Notes: generated by a model from the sequence alone, not told the origin. A DNA stretch of 64,000 bases from Romanomermis culicivorax (GCA_963922205.1 CAWUHX010000017.1:558001-622000), one strand, 5' to 3'. Positions 44,152 to 55,676 are shown, counted from the first letter of the stretch. Made by a program: numbers and translations.

Positions 44152-44709
44152 TTAGGTGGGCGCGATTGAAGTAATTAATGATAATTGCTTCATCGGTCGT
44201 TTCCGTTGGATTTGGGCCATTATAGGCGCACTAGGTACGCTAGGGTACCATTCTTCGGGTGGTGTACATTGTCTACCATATCCGCGATACGGGATTTTAT
44301 ATTCTCGGACGATTCGCTGTGGCTTTTGTTGTTGGCTAGCCACTTCGGCTTGTTGTGATGTTGTTGGTTCGTCCATCATTGGTTCAGAGCCAGCCGTCAG
44401 AGGCTGTTGGCCCTCTAGTTCCTCTTTTCGCAACTGATCACGTTTTAAGGCGCTAGCCCATTCGATTCTTTTTTGTTGATCTTTCGAATCACTAAGATGT
44501 TCCCGTCTATAGTTGCAATCACGGTGAAATTTTCTCAGCCGTTCGTTTGACGCGTATTCACCATGACGATATTTTCGACTGTTGTAATCATCACTTTCTT
44601 TTCGAGCAGTAGACCGCGAAGGTCCTTCTCGTGATCGCGAATCAGTTTCTTTACGTTCTCTACATCGCGGGTCTTCTCGCGAATCACGTCGTTTCTTAGA
44701 TGGTGGCAC
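44152..44709 (-). pseudogene. Gypsy B post-pol part 3a: Arg/Ser/Glu-rich region
   Basis: MPPSKKRRDSREDPRCRERK opens a strongly charged region with RS and RE dipeptides, resembling SR-protein-type disordered tails. It is followed by a Gln/Pro linker. It corresponds in place to the basic start of Gypsy A part 3 ([16 protein letters not shown]). The composition suggests RNA or nuclear factor contacts; this is an inference only. Confidence 0.55.
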
Positions 44710-44778
44710 GTAGTTTGGATCTTCTGGATGAGACTCCAGATAATCCTGAATAGTGCGCAGTTGTCTATTGATAGCATT

Positions 44779-45516
44779 TCATCTACGAAACAGCAAAAAC
44801 TGATATGCTCTAACATCGCGAATGGGTTCACCATGTTCGTCGCAAAGTCGATCTTTTTTAACCTCCAAAATAGGAGTCGTAGTTTCGGTACTGACAGGTG
44901 TAGAGGTGTCTTCCTCGTTTTTCTTCGGTATTCTGTATCGCGTAGGTATTATTCGCGGTGGCACCATTTTCGGATCATTGTCATCTTCGCGTTCTATTTG
45001 AGAGAGGTCTCTCATCCACGTAGATTTTACCAACGCGGCTTTTTCTCGATATTCTTCTCCTTTATCCCAATCTATATCGTACTGACTGTACGACAGATTT
45101 TTGGATAACGGAGTTAACGAGGACGTAGTTTTAGCCATCGTCATTGGTGCGGTAGTATCGGTTGTCGATATGCCTTTGTCTTCGCTGTCGATTTGTATTA
45201 TGTCAGTTTCGGTTGGAACTTCCATTTTTACTGTGAACGATTCTTCGGCAGTTTGTTTTATTAGCGATTCGACGGCTATTGCTGTTTCTGTATCGAACTC
45301 GGTTTCCGTGAAAGATTGTGTAGGAGCCTGAGTAGGCGTTTTCGTCGGACTTTCTCCCGTCAACGTAGTACTCGGATGTATGGGTAGATTCGAACTCATT
45401 GTTAAAATATGACTGGACCGAAAACAAATGAGTTGTTCACATTTTCGTGACGTCAAAATAGGTGAGTTATACGAAAAATAGTAACAGGGGTTTTCCCTGT
45501 ACTTCTTTTTCGTCAT
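44779..45516 (-). pseudogene. Gypsy B post-pol part 2: Thr/Glu-rich region
   Basis: The region is a Thr/Ser/Glu-rich disordered segment, then a short folded-looking piece ([34 protein letters not shown]) and the end [10 protein letters not shown], which matches Gypsy A. The segment 45553-45738 just upstream corresponds to Gypsy A 32616-32936. Confidence 0.55.
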
Positions 45517-45768
45517 GAGATCGGTTTCACTGGAGACAGGAAAACTGTGGTTTCAAAATACGATAGGTCGCATGAAATATCGGTTTGCGTATATCGGTCG
45601 TTTATTGTCGCTTCGATTCTTTTCGCTATCCGGTAAGCGATTAGCCCATTCCATCAGTTCAAATTCGAACATTCCGTCTCGCTTTGCCCAATTTTGCTCG
45701 CAGATGAGATCAATTTCGATACTGTCACTTTTCGCCATTAGTTTCGGAATTTCATTTTTGATTATAGC

Positions 45769-47259
45769 TCACAATTCTGTTTCAGAATCAGGGGAGCATA
45801 CGGGGGCGACTAACGGCATAGTTCCACGAACGGCGTTCATCCATTCATGATGGTTTGGAAGCGAGTAAAGCCGCGTTAAAGCCAGCGTTTCAGCAATTTG
45901 ATGATCGGATTTCATTTCGTACATTGGCCAAGTTTCGGGATGATCGTACGTTGAAAACCGATCGTTTACGACTAGATTATAGTTTGTTTGCTTAGCTTTG
46001 TCACTCATTACCATATTTTGATCTATTTCGGACAGAAATAGGAGCGACATATGAGGGCAGACAGCGTGATGAATACTAGTTATGTCATTAGAGTGTAAAG
46101 CTCTGCCTATGACTCTAGCGCATATAGCGGCATCGTCGTACGGTTCGATTTTACCATCGTCGGTCAAAGACGATGTGTTTTGTTTGCTACCCTTTATCGT
46201 CGGTAGTTTCGAAGGGTGCATTTTTAGGCCCAATGATTTAGTGGAGTGTTCCACATTTACGTGATTGTACAAACAATATCACATGTTTGGAACCTTATAA
46301 TCATAGAATATGATTCGGTTCAACGCTAGAATTTCGTCGCGCATGATCGCGTGTAACATGCTTTTCGAAAGCGTCGGGTTTATGATGCCGAATGTGCCTC
46401 TTTCATCGCCTTCGCAGTCGACGTTCCCGTTATCGTACAAGTTTTGCATTGCGATATGTATAAATTCGGGCAGTAGAAAATCATGCGGAAAGATTTGGAT
46501 GTTATCGTATACACTATTGACGAAACTGTAGCGCCCATACGCTAGAAACATTAAGATCAGGTAGTAGGCGTCCAAAATCGAGTAGGTTAAAACCTGTTCA
46601 TCGGGTTTGCCTGCTTGGGCGATTCAGTCGTTTGCTTGAGGAAAGTACAACGTAAAACGTTCTACGTCCAGCGCGAACGCGTCGGCAACTATACCTTTTA
46701 GTTTTTTGTTTTCGGGGCAAAGACCGATCAGACGTGCCCTTTCCCATTTTTCGGGTGAGCTTTCGATGTTCTCTAGTATTATCTGGACATGGACCAGAAT
46801 ACTAGGGGCGAGCACTGTAGAGTGCGTTTTTCGAGCGTCGGGCAAATAGTAATCACGTCCGTGCATGTCCTTTAGACATTTCCAGTCCTCGGCCTGGTCA
46901 AAACCGATAATGATGGTTTTGGGAGCCAATACGAATTCATAAAACGACGTCCAATCTTCGGGAGTAGCTGCTAGGGTGTCAAACATTATAGTGTATCCAG
47001 TTGGGAAGCCTAACTGGACGAACCGAGCAACGTGCATCGCGTTTTGGTTCACTATATTCATTTTTGTCTTTTTGTGAATGTACATTTGATTAGTCGAGAT
47101 CTTTTCGACATCAAAACCGACCAACACGGTGCCGCAAAAATTCGGTTTCGAATGCGCCGACAAGGCGCTCTTTAATTCATATCGCGGGTCGCGCAGGACA
47201 TTGAGGGGCCTGGCGTATATCCTTTGGAACCATCGCTCGAATTCTGTGATTCTTATCAT
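45769..47259 (-). pseudogene. Gypsy B post-pol part 1: RNase D/WRN-like 3'-5' exonuclease-like region
   Basis: Motif I (LVGFDVE, the D-x-E pair) lies near 47110. RFVQLGFPTGYTIMFDTLAA and PEDWTSFYEFVL follow, then motif II (KTIIIGFDQAEDWKCLKD) near 46885-46905. A spacer with KLKGIVADAFALDVERFTLYF leads to motif III ([22 protein letters not shown]) near 46570. In WRN exonuclease the same order is FDMEW, ALIQL, GVGIEGDQWKLL, then the YAATDAY-type helix. The C-terminal part (NDRFSTYDHPETW, MNAVRGTMPLVAPV) matches Gypsy A. A candidate splice acceptor (TTTTTCAG) lies just before it. It is part of a broken element. Confidence 0.7.
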
Positions 47260-48143
47260 GCATTTGATGTTATATTCTGAAAAATATCATAAAATTTCGA
47301 TTAGTTTCTGTGAGATTTAGTTTCGCGTGGAAATGTCACTCTTTCGAATCGCGGCGTGCAAATCATCTGGCGAAGTTACCGCGAACCAAATTTTATATCG
47401 ACGGATCGATATTTTATTCTTCCCAGGGGAAGTGAAACCCGGAATTTCTATTTTTTAAAGACTTTAGTCTACTCGGCAGTGCAGAACTTACCTTCCGCAA
47501 AAAAGAACCTATCGTCCTGGCGATATTGTTTCTTTTGATACGATATATATCGATCTTGATCATTGAAATATTTTTTGAAAATAGGCGGCGGATTGATCAA
47601 CTATGTTGATATCGCCGAACCTCGCTTCCGAATCACTAGTCATCTTTTTCTATTATCAAATTCGATTTGTCGATATCAAGCAATCCGATTTGACTCGACC
47701 GTTCACTAAGCTTTCGATTTATCAAAATGAGAAATATAAAGCGAAGAATCTTGCTAAAAAGATGAAGTTTTAAAGTGGAAAGTTGTTAAACCAGAAATTT
47801 AAATTTTCATGCACATGGCGAAAAATGTAAAATTCAGATTGGGTGGGACTGGAGGAAGATATTTCTATGGCGCGTGCTTTTAGCTCAATTTTCTTTTTCT
47901 GCGCTACTACTTATGGAAGGTCAATTTATTCGAAATGGATGTGAATATACACAAAACTACGCGATAGTATCACACACATTTCTTTCACTCATTCCACACA
48001 GAATCCGTATTAGCGCGTTTAGCGCGTTTTTAGATAACAAAAACTTTGTACCCGTGGCTTTGCTTACGATTATAAAATAATTAGAATTTATTTAACAAAA
48101 TTAAAAGTTAGTGTTAGTTGAAATATGACAAAATATACAATTT

Positions 48144-49685
48144 TTAATTTTTTCGAGGTCTCGGAGAACCACTGTCTTCCGATTCTAGAATTGCCGATGC
48201 CGTGCGAGGCATGTTCAGCTTCACGCTAGAAAGTGAGACTTTCTGAGATTGTCCAGGACAATCTAGACTATCGATCGTTACTACATTTTTCGAAATTTCG
48301 GAATTTTCGACCACTACGAAGGGTCCGATATAGTCTTTGTCGATTTTAGTCGATTTTTTGTTGTTTATCAACAGTATGAGATCGTTTAGATCGTATTTCT
48401 GCTCTTTCGCTTTTTTATCGAAGTATCGCTTGTGTGATTCGGACGCGTTTTTCAAGGTTTTGGAAACTTCGTTATATAACGTTAGTTGCGCTCGCGTGTA
48501 GATATACTGATACGCGTCATAGTTTTGCGGTAACATTAGACTTTTCGCGCAGTCGAAATCTATAGCGATTCTGGATTCATACCCTCGCAGAAGTTGAAAC
48601 GGAGAAAAGTGAGTAGCTGTGTGAGGAACAGCGTTATAGGCGAATGTCACGAAAGGTAAATATTGTTCCCAATTGTCAGGGTCTTCAGCAGTGAATTTTT
48701 TGAGTTGCGAAATCAACGTTTGATTGAATCTTTCTACCATTCCATTACATTGCGGGTGATACGCAGTGGTGTTGATTTTCTGAACTTTTAGTAGTTTCGC
48801 GATGTCTTTCATCAAGTTTGAAGTGAATCCTGAACCCTGATCTGACAATAAATGTTTCGGGCTTCCATGAACCAAAACTACGTTGTTTACGAAACTCTCA
48901 ACTATAGTGGCTGCTTTTTGATCCGGAATCAAATGAGCGCTTACCCATTTAGTGAAATAGTCTTGAAATACGATGACATATGATCTTTTCTCACCAAGAG
49001 GGTATATGTTTACTATATCGGTCGGGACGATTTCAAATGGATATTTCGGCTGTATCGGCATCAACGGGGGTGGTTTCCGCAACTGCGAAGTTGTTTGTTG
49101 ACATGTTTTGCACGTTTTGATCCACTTTATTATTGATTCTTCCATTTTCGGCCACCAGAAATGCTGTCGAATCATCGCTGTAGTACCTCTATGACCTTGA
49201 TGGCTCAAAATCTTCGCGCCATGGAATTGATACAAAACACTTTCTATCAAAGTAGTCAGAACTACTATCGCAGAAGCTGTATTAGCTTGTTTTGACGTTC
49301 GGTACACTATTTCATTTTCGGTATGAAAAGCAGATGAAATTGTAGAGATTTGCTTCTGTTCAAAAACTTTTACCAACTTCGCGATGTACGGATCTTTTCT
49401 TTGAGCTTCTTTGATTTCTTCAGGTGATCCTATGGTTACTAGCCGTTTTTCAGGCAGTTGAAAGTCTTCTTTGAATGTTGGCACTTTACTCTGAGACATG
49501 AGTTTACTTCTTTCTTCTTTTTGCGTCATTGACCTTGTTATAGCTGCTGCGACAGTCTTTTTCTGTTCGTGAAATGTCGGTCTGAATATTTCGTTCGTTA
49601 CTTCTTCACTAGTCATTGACTTCACCTTAGCCTGAGGCTCATTTCGTGATAGAAAATCAGCGCAAGCATTTTCTTTGCCTTTCAC
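48144..49685 (-). pseudogene. Gypsy B integrase region
   Basis: The N-terminal HHCC zinc domain lies near 49080-49240 ([23 protein letters not shown]). The catalytic core spans about 48700-49020, with [39 protein letters not shown] and [24 protein letters not shown]-like C-terminal module ([12 protein letters not shown]) follows. It inserts the DNA copy into the genome. This is the best-preserved coding part of the element. Confidence 0.93.
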
Positions 49686-49736
49686 ATATTCTACGCGATA
49701 GTCGTAATCTTGAAGCTTTATTGCGAAGTTTTGAAG

Positions 49737-51134
49737 TCACGAATTTCGATGTTTTTCTTCTTTGATCCATTGCAAAGGTTTATGGTCAGTTCTGACTGTT
49801 ACTTTTTGACCATAGACATAGTGTCTGTACCATCGGAAAGCTTCTACAATTGCGAGACATTCGCGCTCAGTCGTACTATAGCGGGTTTCTACATCAGAAA
49901 GGACTCTACTGTTGTAGGCGATAACCCATTGATCAGTTTCATTTTCTTGATACAAAATCGCACCGATAGCAGTTGTGCTAGCATCAGTTTGAATGATGAA
50001 TTTCGATTTTTCGTCATTATAGACAGGATATCGCAAAAAAGGAGTCGAGGTTAGAGATGTTTTAATCTCATTAAACGCTGTACGATGTTCTTCGCTTATT
50101 TCATATTTCGTGTTTTTTCGTGGTAGTTGATAGAGCGGTCGGGAAAGAGTGGCAAGATTTGGTATGAATCGTCTACACCATTGGAGTAGGCCCAAAAAAC
50201 TTTGAAGATCTTTGACCGTTTTTGGCATTTCATAGTTTACGATCCCGGAGACCTTTTCGGGATCGGGTGAGATTCCATTTTCGCTTAGCAAGTGACCAAG
50301 AAATTTTACTTGTTTCGGTATGAAATCGCATTTATCAGGTCTTAAAGTTAGATTCTCGTCTCGGAGAGCATCAAAGACCAGTTGGATATGTGCTAGATGA
50401 TCGTTATACGTTTGCAAAAAAACTATGATATCGTCAATATAGACCAAACAGATTTTCCAGATATATGGATGCAGGATCGGTTCCATTAGTCTTTGAAATT
50501 CAGCAGGAGCATTTTTCAAGCCAAAAGGTAGAACTTTGAAATGAAACAAGCCTTCTTGACTGACGAAAGTAGCTTTATCATGTGAAGTGATGTCTAAAGG
50601 GATTTGCCAGTACCCTGCTTTCAAATCTAGAGTTGAGAAAAATCGTGCATTGCCTAAAGCATCTAAATAGTCATCGATTCGCGGAATCGGAAATTTATCG
50701 CTAGGAGTAACTTCATTTATACCTCTATAATCGACTACAGGTCGCCAACTACCATCCTTTTTGGTTACCAGAAACATAGGCGCTGCCCACGGTGATCGCG
50801 AAGGTTCAATGAGACCTTTTTCAAGCATTTCTTGAATTTTCTGACGAACCATTGGTCTTTGTTCAATTGGCGCATGATAGTAGTGTTTTGCGACTGGTTT
50901 TGCATCACCGGTGTCTATAGAGACCGTTAACTCATGAGTGAGAGTAGGCTGATCTCCAGGGAGACTGAAAACATCGCGATATTGCTTGGAGACTTTGATA
51001 GCGATTTTTCTATCTTCATCATGGATATTCGACTTTTCAGTCATTTTTTTGAGAGCGAGTTGAAGTTTTTCTTCTTCCGACATAGTTGACTGATCTTTAA
51101 CCAATGTTGCTGGTTCATAGTCTTCTTCTTTCAT
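49737..51134 (-). pseudogene. Gypsy B reverse transcriptase and RNase H region
   Basis: Reverse transcriptase: [20 protein letters not shown] near 50735-50790, [14 protein letters not shown] near 50600-50640, the [16 protein letters not shown] block, the catalytic [11 protein letters not shown] near 50430-50460 and the [15 protein letters not shown] thumb. RNase [20 protein letters not shown] near 49960-50010, [13 protein letters not shown] and [10 protein letters not shown]. It shares high identity with Gypsy A, showing that the two families are related but distinct. Confidence 0.94.
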
Positions 51135-51449
51135 CGCTTAGCGACGCGACGGTCATTTTCGATTCTTCGAGTTTGAATTTAACCTCAGCGATGAGCTGGT
51201 TAGGTTGTAGATGGATACCATTCCCACTATTATTGATGAATAATAGTGGACATTTGCCTTCCGTTATGTTGATTATCGCAAGTTCGATCGGATATTCGCA
51301 GTTTTCTTTTCCGAAGTTCACAGGTTGAACTATAACGCTTTTGAAGCTTTCGTTTGTGAAAGGGAAGATTTTCCCATTTACCCACGTTTGACAATTCGGT
51401 TCTACGTAGCATGACGAGATATTCAAGATCGGTAGCGATCTGTCGATTT

Positions 51450-51959
51450 TTACGATTTGCGTTTGACTATGTCCTGTGGAATATTTGAAAATACTTCATC
51501 GTAGGGTGCTTTCTCAATCAGTTTCAAAACTAGGTTTAGTTCTTGCTGAACGTCTCCGATTCTGATGAAATTTTCGCGAAAGTTTATTACTGCTCGTATG
51601 CTTGGATGCACTAGGAAATCGGTTCCTAGGAGGCATTGCTCTCCTGCGGTAGGTAGAATCCAGCATCGTACTAGATGCGTTCCAAAAGACGAACTGATTT
51701 TGAAGATTATCGGACCTCGGGCATCCACGATAGCACCGTCGGCTACTTTTATCTGCCCGGATGTTTCTAACGTATCATAGTCAATCCCCAAAGAGCGTTG
51801 AGCTAGACATGAGGAAATGACTGAACATTGAGCACCGGTATCGATCAACGCTTTCGTTTTGGTTTTTCCGATTTCAGTATCGATATGAAAAGCACGAGTA
51901 GGAGCGTATAAGCTCAGAAGTTTGATGTCTTTTCGCGAACATTCTTTGATTCGACACAC
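51450..51959 (-). pseudogene. Gypsy B aspartic protease region
   Basis: ALIDTGAQCSVISS (active-site Asp-Thr-Gly) lies near 51815-51855, IKVADGAIVDARGPIIF near 51710-51755 and CLLGTDFLVHPSIRAVINF near 51575-51630. The following segment (51115-51426) is a linker to reverse transcriptase that keeps CPLLFINNSGNGIHLQPNQL, matching Gypsy A CPLLFINNTPNSIKLRPNQL. Confidence 0.9.
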
Positions 51960-52293
51960 GATAGATCTCGTGATCTACGGTTCAGTAGGTTTTTTGATTG
52001 TGAAGTCTGTGATTCTGGGAGCGACGAAAAAGTTTGTAGCTTCAGACGTTTCAGTCGGTTCAAGCATATTAGCTGTACTAGTCGTCGGCCTCATCGGGAC
52101 AAAAGGTTTAGGTGAGTTAAACACTGTTTTGGTTTCTGATGACAAAACTTGTTGCGAAGATTTCGGAGAAGTTAGCTGAGTCTGTATAGACTGTGAGTTA
52201 TTCATCAGATAGTAATAATGCTTTTCGATTATTTTTTTCTTGTCGGGATTCGGAATCGCAGAGAGAAATGTTTGCAACATCTCTCTGGTAGTT

Positions 52294-54213
52294 TCAATTA
52301 TCGCGATTGAAAAATCGGTTATTTCGGTCGGAATTTTGATTCTGATTGAGCGTGTAGTTACGCGTATTTTGTTGAAAACGAGGACGCCAATTATGGTTAT
52401 TTTGCCATTGATGATTCGGTTGCTGTTGCCGAGGCTGAGAAGCCTGTGGTTTCAATTGATAGCATTCGGAGCTGTCGTGCTTACACTGACCATGATAGGT
52501 GCAGTATTTCACCGGTCGTTCATGTGACTGATTTCGTTGAAAATTATGATTTTGAGAGAAATCCCATATAGGAATGTTTTCTCTATTCTGGAAATTCGGA
52601 CTCATTCCGCGATCAAATCGGGATCTTCCATTTTCGAAATTTTTAGCGTTTTGCTTATTTTCTCGGATTCCAAACTTTTCTAGGACTCGTTTTATGCTTT
52701 CTTCCAATTCTTTCGTCTTCGTTAGAGTCGAATTTTCTTGAAACCTCAGGCTAATTCACTGTCTAGAGTCATCTCTGTTTCGGGATTGAGAGTTATCTCT
52801 GAAACGAGGTTTCAAATCATCTCTGAAGCGCGATTGAGCTGGTTGCTCTTCCGACAGATTTTCGAGTGTATTAACCAGTATAGGTTGTTCTACTCTTGCA
52901 GTTGACTGTTTATTCGCTCGCTGAATTTTCTGAACTTTCGCGACGGCTATAGCTAAGTCAGTGATCATTTCTAGAGTACTCGCGTCAATCGAGACTCTGT
53001 AAATTTCCAGCATTTTCCAAAGAAAAGTTGTGATAACTTTTCTATGGCGATACTGAGCGCTTCTGTCATAGTACAGTAGATGTACATAGGTACTGATTCG
53101 ATTTAAGAAAGCTGATCGATCTTCGGTTTCAAATGGAGTGATGGACTGGAGCTCGCATTGGAGCATATCTTGGTCGCAATTCGGTGCATTCATGCACATT
53201 AGAATCTGTTTCGCTTCATCGTAGGATCGGACATCTCGTATGGTGATCAGGGCACCATCGCAAGTCAAGCGAACCAATGTGTGAAGTTTCACATATTCAG
53301 AGGCATCAAGGCTAAACTCGTTTTCGAGCGCCATGAAGAATTTCAACACTTGTTGATTTTGAGTCGAATTATCTAGTTTTTGCGGCGCTATCTTTTTACA
53401 GATAGTCTTAATTCTGGTTTCGTCATTGGCGAAAGATCTATGCACCTGAGAAGGTGGGATGGACGGAAAATTTATCTGAGAGTTTAGCGCGTTTAGCGCG
53501 TTAGAGCGGTCAAACGTTTGAGTCGGGATGATCAGATCATCATTGTCGTCGATTATACCACATAAACTAAGTTGACTTTTTCGATCGCTAGTGGCCTTTT
53601 TCGGTTTTGTCGATTTCAGAGACTGAGCGTAAGAGCTCGTAGGTCTCGCAATATTTTCGATTTCGGGAATGTTCAGTTTTGATAGCTCTTCTTTCTGAGC
53701 TCTCATCGCTTCGATTTTGGCTTTGTAGTCTTCGAGAATTTTTCGATGCTGAGTCGCTATCGTAACCATTTCGCTTAACGCGTTAGTAGCGTCGCCACGA
53801 AAATTTATCATTTCGGCATCGCATTTTTGCATTACGTCGATATATGCGTCATTATCGAAAATTTTTCGAGTATCAGTCTCTTTCAGTTTCGGTTTTAGAA
53901 AGTTGAATTTTCGATTTTCGACGATTTTTGGAGATAGAGATCGTGAAGTTTTTCACATTTTTTGCCGAGCGGACGTTTGCGGTAGATCGAAATTACGCTT
54001 ATCTGCTTCGTAGAGAAGCGGTAGATTTGCATTTTCACAATTGAAATTTTCGATTTCTCGATCATCGGGATTCGCTAGTTTCTTGTAGAAACCTTTTTCG
54101 TAACCGAGCGCAGTAGAGCGATGCGTGCGGTTTTCTTCCATTTTTTTGGATTTTTGATTTTTCGCAAATTTCAGCCTTTCCTCAACCTTTGAACGAGCTG
54201 GTATGGTCACCAA
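52294..54213 (-). pseudogene. Gypsy B gag region with CHHC zinc knuckle
   Basis: A charged start (about 53950-54210) and a coiled-coil-like segment (MVTIATQHRKILEDYKAKIE, near 53700-53780) precede a capsid-like helical domain at about 52900-53400 (ALENEFSLDASEYVKLHTLV, DRSAFLNRISTYVHLLYYDR). Asp/Arg-rich repeats follow, then the knuckle CTYHGQCKHDSSEC (C-x2-H-x4-H-x4-C) near 52470-52510, followed by an Asn/Gln/Arg-rich tail. The region forms the particle and binds RNA in such elements. It is part of a broken copy. Confidence 0.8.
54195..54212 (-). promoter_or_regulatory. Gypsy B primer-binding site
   Basis: TGGTGACCATACCAGCTC on the minus strand, five bases inside the 5' LTR. It shares TGGTGACC with Gypsy A and then differs, so the priming tRNA may differ. 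Confidence 0.75.
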
Positions 54214-54217
54214 AATA

Positions 54218-54785
54218 TGTCGTGCGTGAGAAAATAAGATTAGACGACGGAACGCAAAGCTGTGTAGCTTGACGAGTTATCGCACGTTTTAGAAGAGATG
54301 TACGGGACGAAGAAGAGCGTGTGGAACGGAACACTCGGAGTGTTTGACGAAATCAACGCAACGATAATCGTACGCAGGAGATTGATGGGCTCGCAGAGAG
54401 CGCTGTGTCAATTTATCCAGGGATATTCGCTCAGATCATCAAAGGCTTTCGGATGCGGAAACTCAGGCCGTGCTATCTTAACCACTTCTGAGTTTCTCTC
54501 ACTTACTCAAACTATTTTCCAAATAGTTTGACTCAACCTAGAACACACTTTCTTCACACGATTTACTAATGTACAAGTCGCCGCCTCTCAGTCTCCAGAC
54601 AAACAAGAAAACACAACCGTCTGGCTACAGTACAACAAAACTCTAGTCAAAAACATTTTCACAATTTCTTCACATCATAGCCACGCCTCTCCGCGGGTCT
54701 TGTCCGGATCTTTCTTCTTCGAATTTGCCGATCTTTTCTCAAATGCAACACGAACTTTACAAATATGCCAAATCGCTCCACAACA
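54218..54785 (-). repeat. Gypsy B 5' LTR
   Basis: Pairs with 42550-43126. On the minus strand it begins TGTTGTGGAGCG and ends CTCACGCACGACA. Confidence 0.93.
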
Positions 54786-54904
54786 CATAATCATTTATGA
54801 AGAAAATGGAACACTGTTGAGATTATCGACCATGGTAAAACATTTGAATACAGACCACAAAGCATATTAGTAGGATATCATAAAAAGGCATCAATATCAT
54901 TTTT

Positions 54905-55190
54905 ATGATATCTATACTAATGCTTCATGATTGCTGTGATAGTGGTCGTTCAAGAAAGCTTCAGGAAATGAGCTTTTACAGGGACGTCAAGAAAAGTAAT
55001 CTTTCTGCATTTGATTTTGGGCCATTACTCAAGAAAGAGATGCAGTTGAAAAGAAGAATTCCGATTTTTGTACACGAGCACACGAGAGTAATTGGTGAAA
55101 GTTGGAGGATGATGCCGTTTTACTGGAACAAAAAAGTAGATCTTTGGCTAAATCATGATGGACAAAGAAGCGATGGTAAAAATAATAGTA
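54905..55190 (+). CDS. Unassigned coding-like segment
   Basis: About 80 residues with protein-like composition (MSFYRDVKKSNLSAFDFG, RRIPIFVHEHTRVIGESWRM, YWNKKVDLWLNHDGQ) are followed by GATG-GTAAAAAT, a possible splice donor. I did not recognise a family and found no clear upstream exon. It could be an exon, a decayed transposon gene or chance. The sequence just to its left is the former neighbour of 42549 before Gypsy B inserted. Confidence 0.2.
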
Positions 55191-55255
55191 AAAATTCATT
55201 TTTTTTAACGAATCAATTGTTCTGTAAGGTTTTTAGTATGGGGTTTTTATTACAT

Positions 55256-55504
55256 TATAGTTTGTTTTCCATAAAGTTATTCTCAATAAAAAAGTGACAC
55301 AAATCAGCATTGTCATCTAAATCGTCTACGTAGTGCTCTTACTGGGTATTTTTTCGCTCGAAAAATTGTTAAAGGGTAGGTAAGAAAGCTCACAAATTTC
55401 CAGTCCTATATGATATCTCTTCATTAGCAAATCGTGAAAATCTGAAATACTACTTACTTTCCACTTTCACTATTTAGAAGCATTTCAAGAAAAACAGACT
55501 ATAG
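55256..55504. mobile_element. Best-preserved MITE of the TATAGTCTGTTTTT family
   Basis: It starts TATAGTTTGTTTTCCATAAAG and ends GAAGCATTTCAAGAAAAACAGACTATA, an inverted pair of about 55 bases with mismatches, bounded by TA. The interior has no coding capacity. It serves as the reference for the diverged copies in the left half of the window. Confidence 0.75.
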
Positions 55505-55676
55505 GTTACAGGATACATAGCAGGACTGGCGCGATCAAATGTTTATTTACTTCAGGGCTGTTAGAATTGAGAAACTTATCTGTGGGAAAGATGACAGTAC
55601 GATTTCAGAATCGAGAGTAGAGCTTTAGGATTGAGCAAAATCTATACCCAAATCATAAGAATCTTAGAACTGAGAA

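Larger units (their letters stand above)
42550..54785 (-). mobile_element. Gypsy B: Ty3/Gypsy LTR retrotransposon with extra post-pol coding block, broken copy
   Basis: LTRs at 42550-43126 (577 bp) and 54218-54785 (568 bp) start TGTTGTGG and end GCACGACA on this strand. The element is flanked by the 4-bp duplication CATA (42546-42549 and 54786-54789). Parts on the minus strand, in order, are primer-binding site, gag, CHHC knuckle, aspartic protease, reverse transcriptase, RNase H, complete-looking integrase, then the same post-pol block as Gypsy A. The element is structurally whole but a fossil, with about ten breaks. The LTRs differ by about 6 percent by eye, similar to Gypsy A. Confidence 0.95.
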
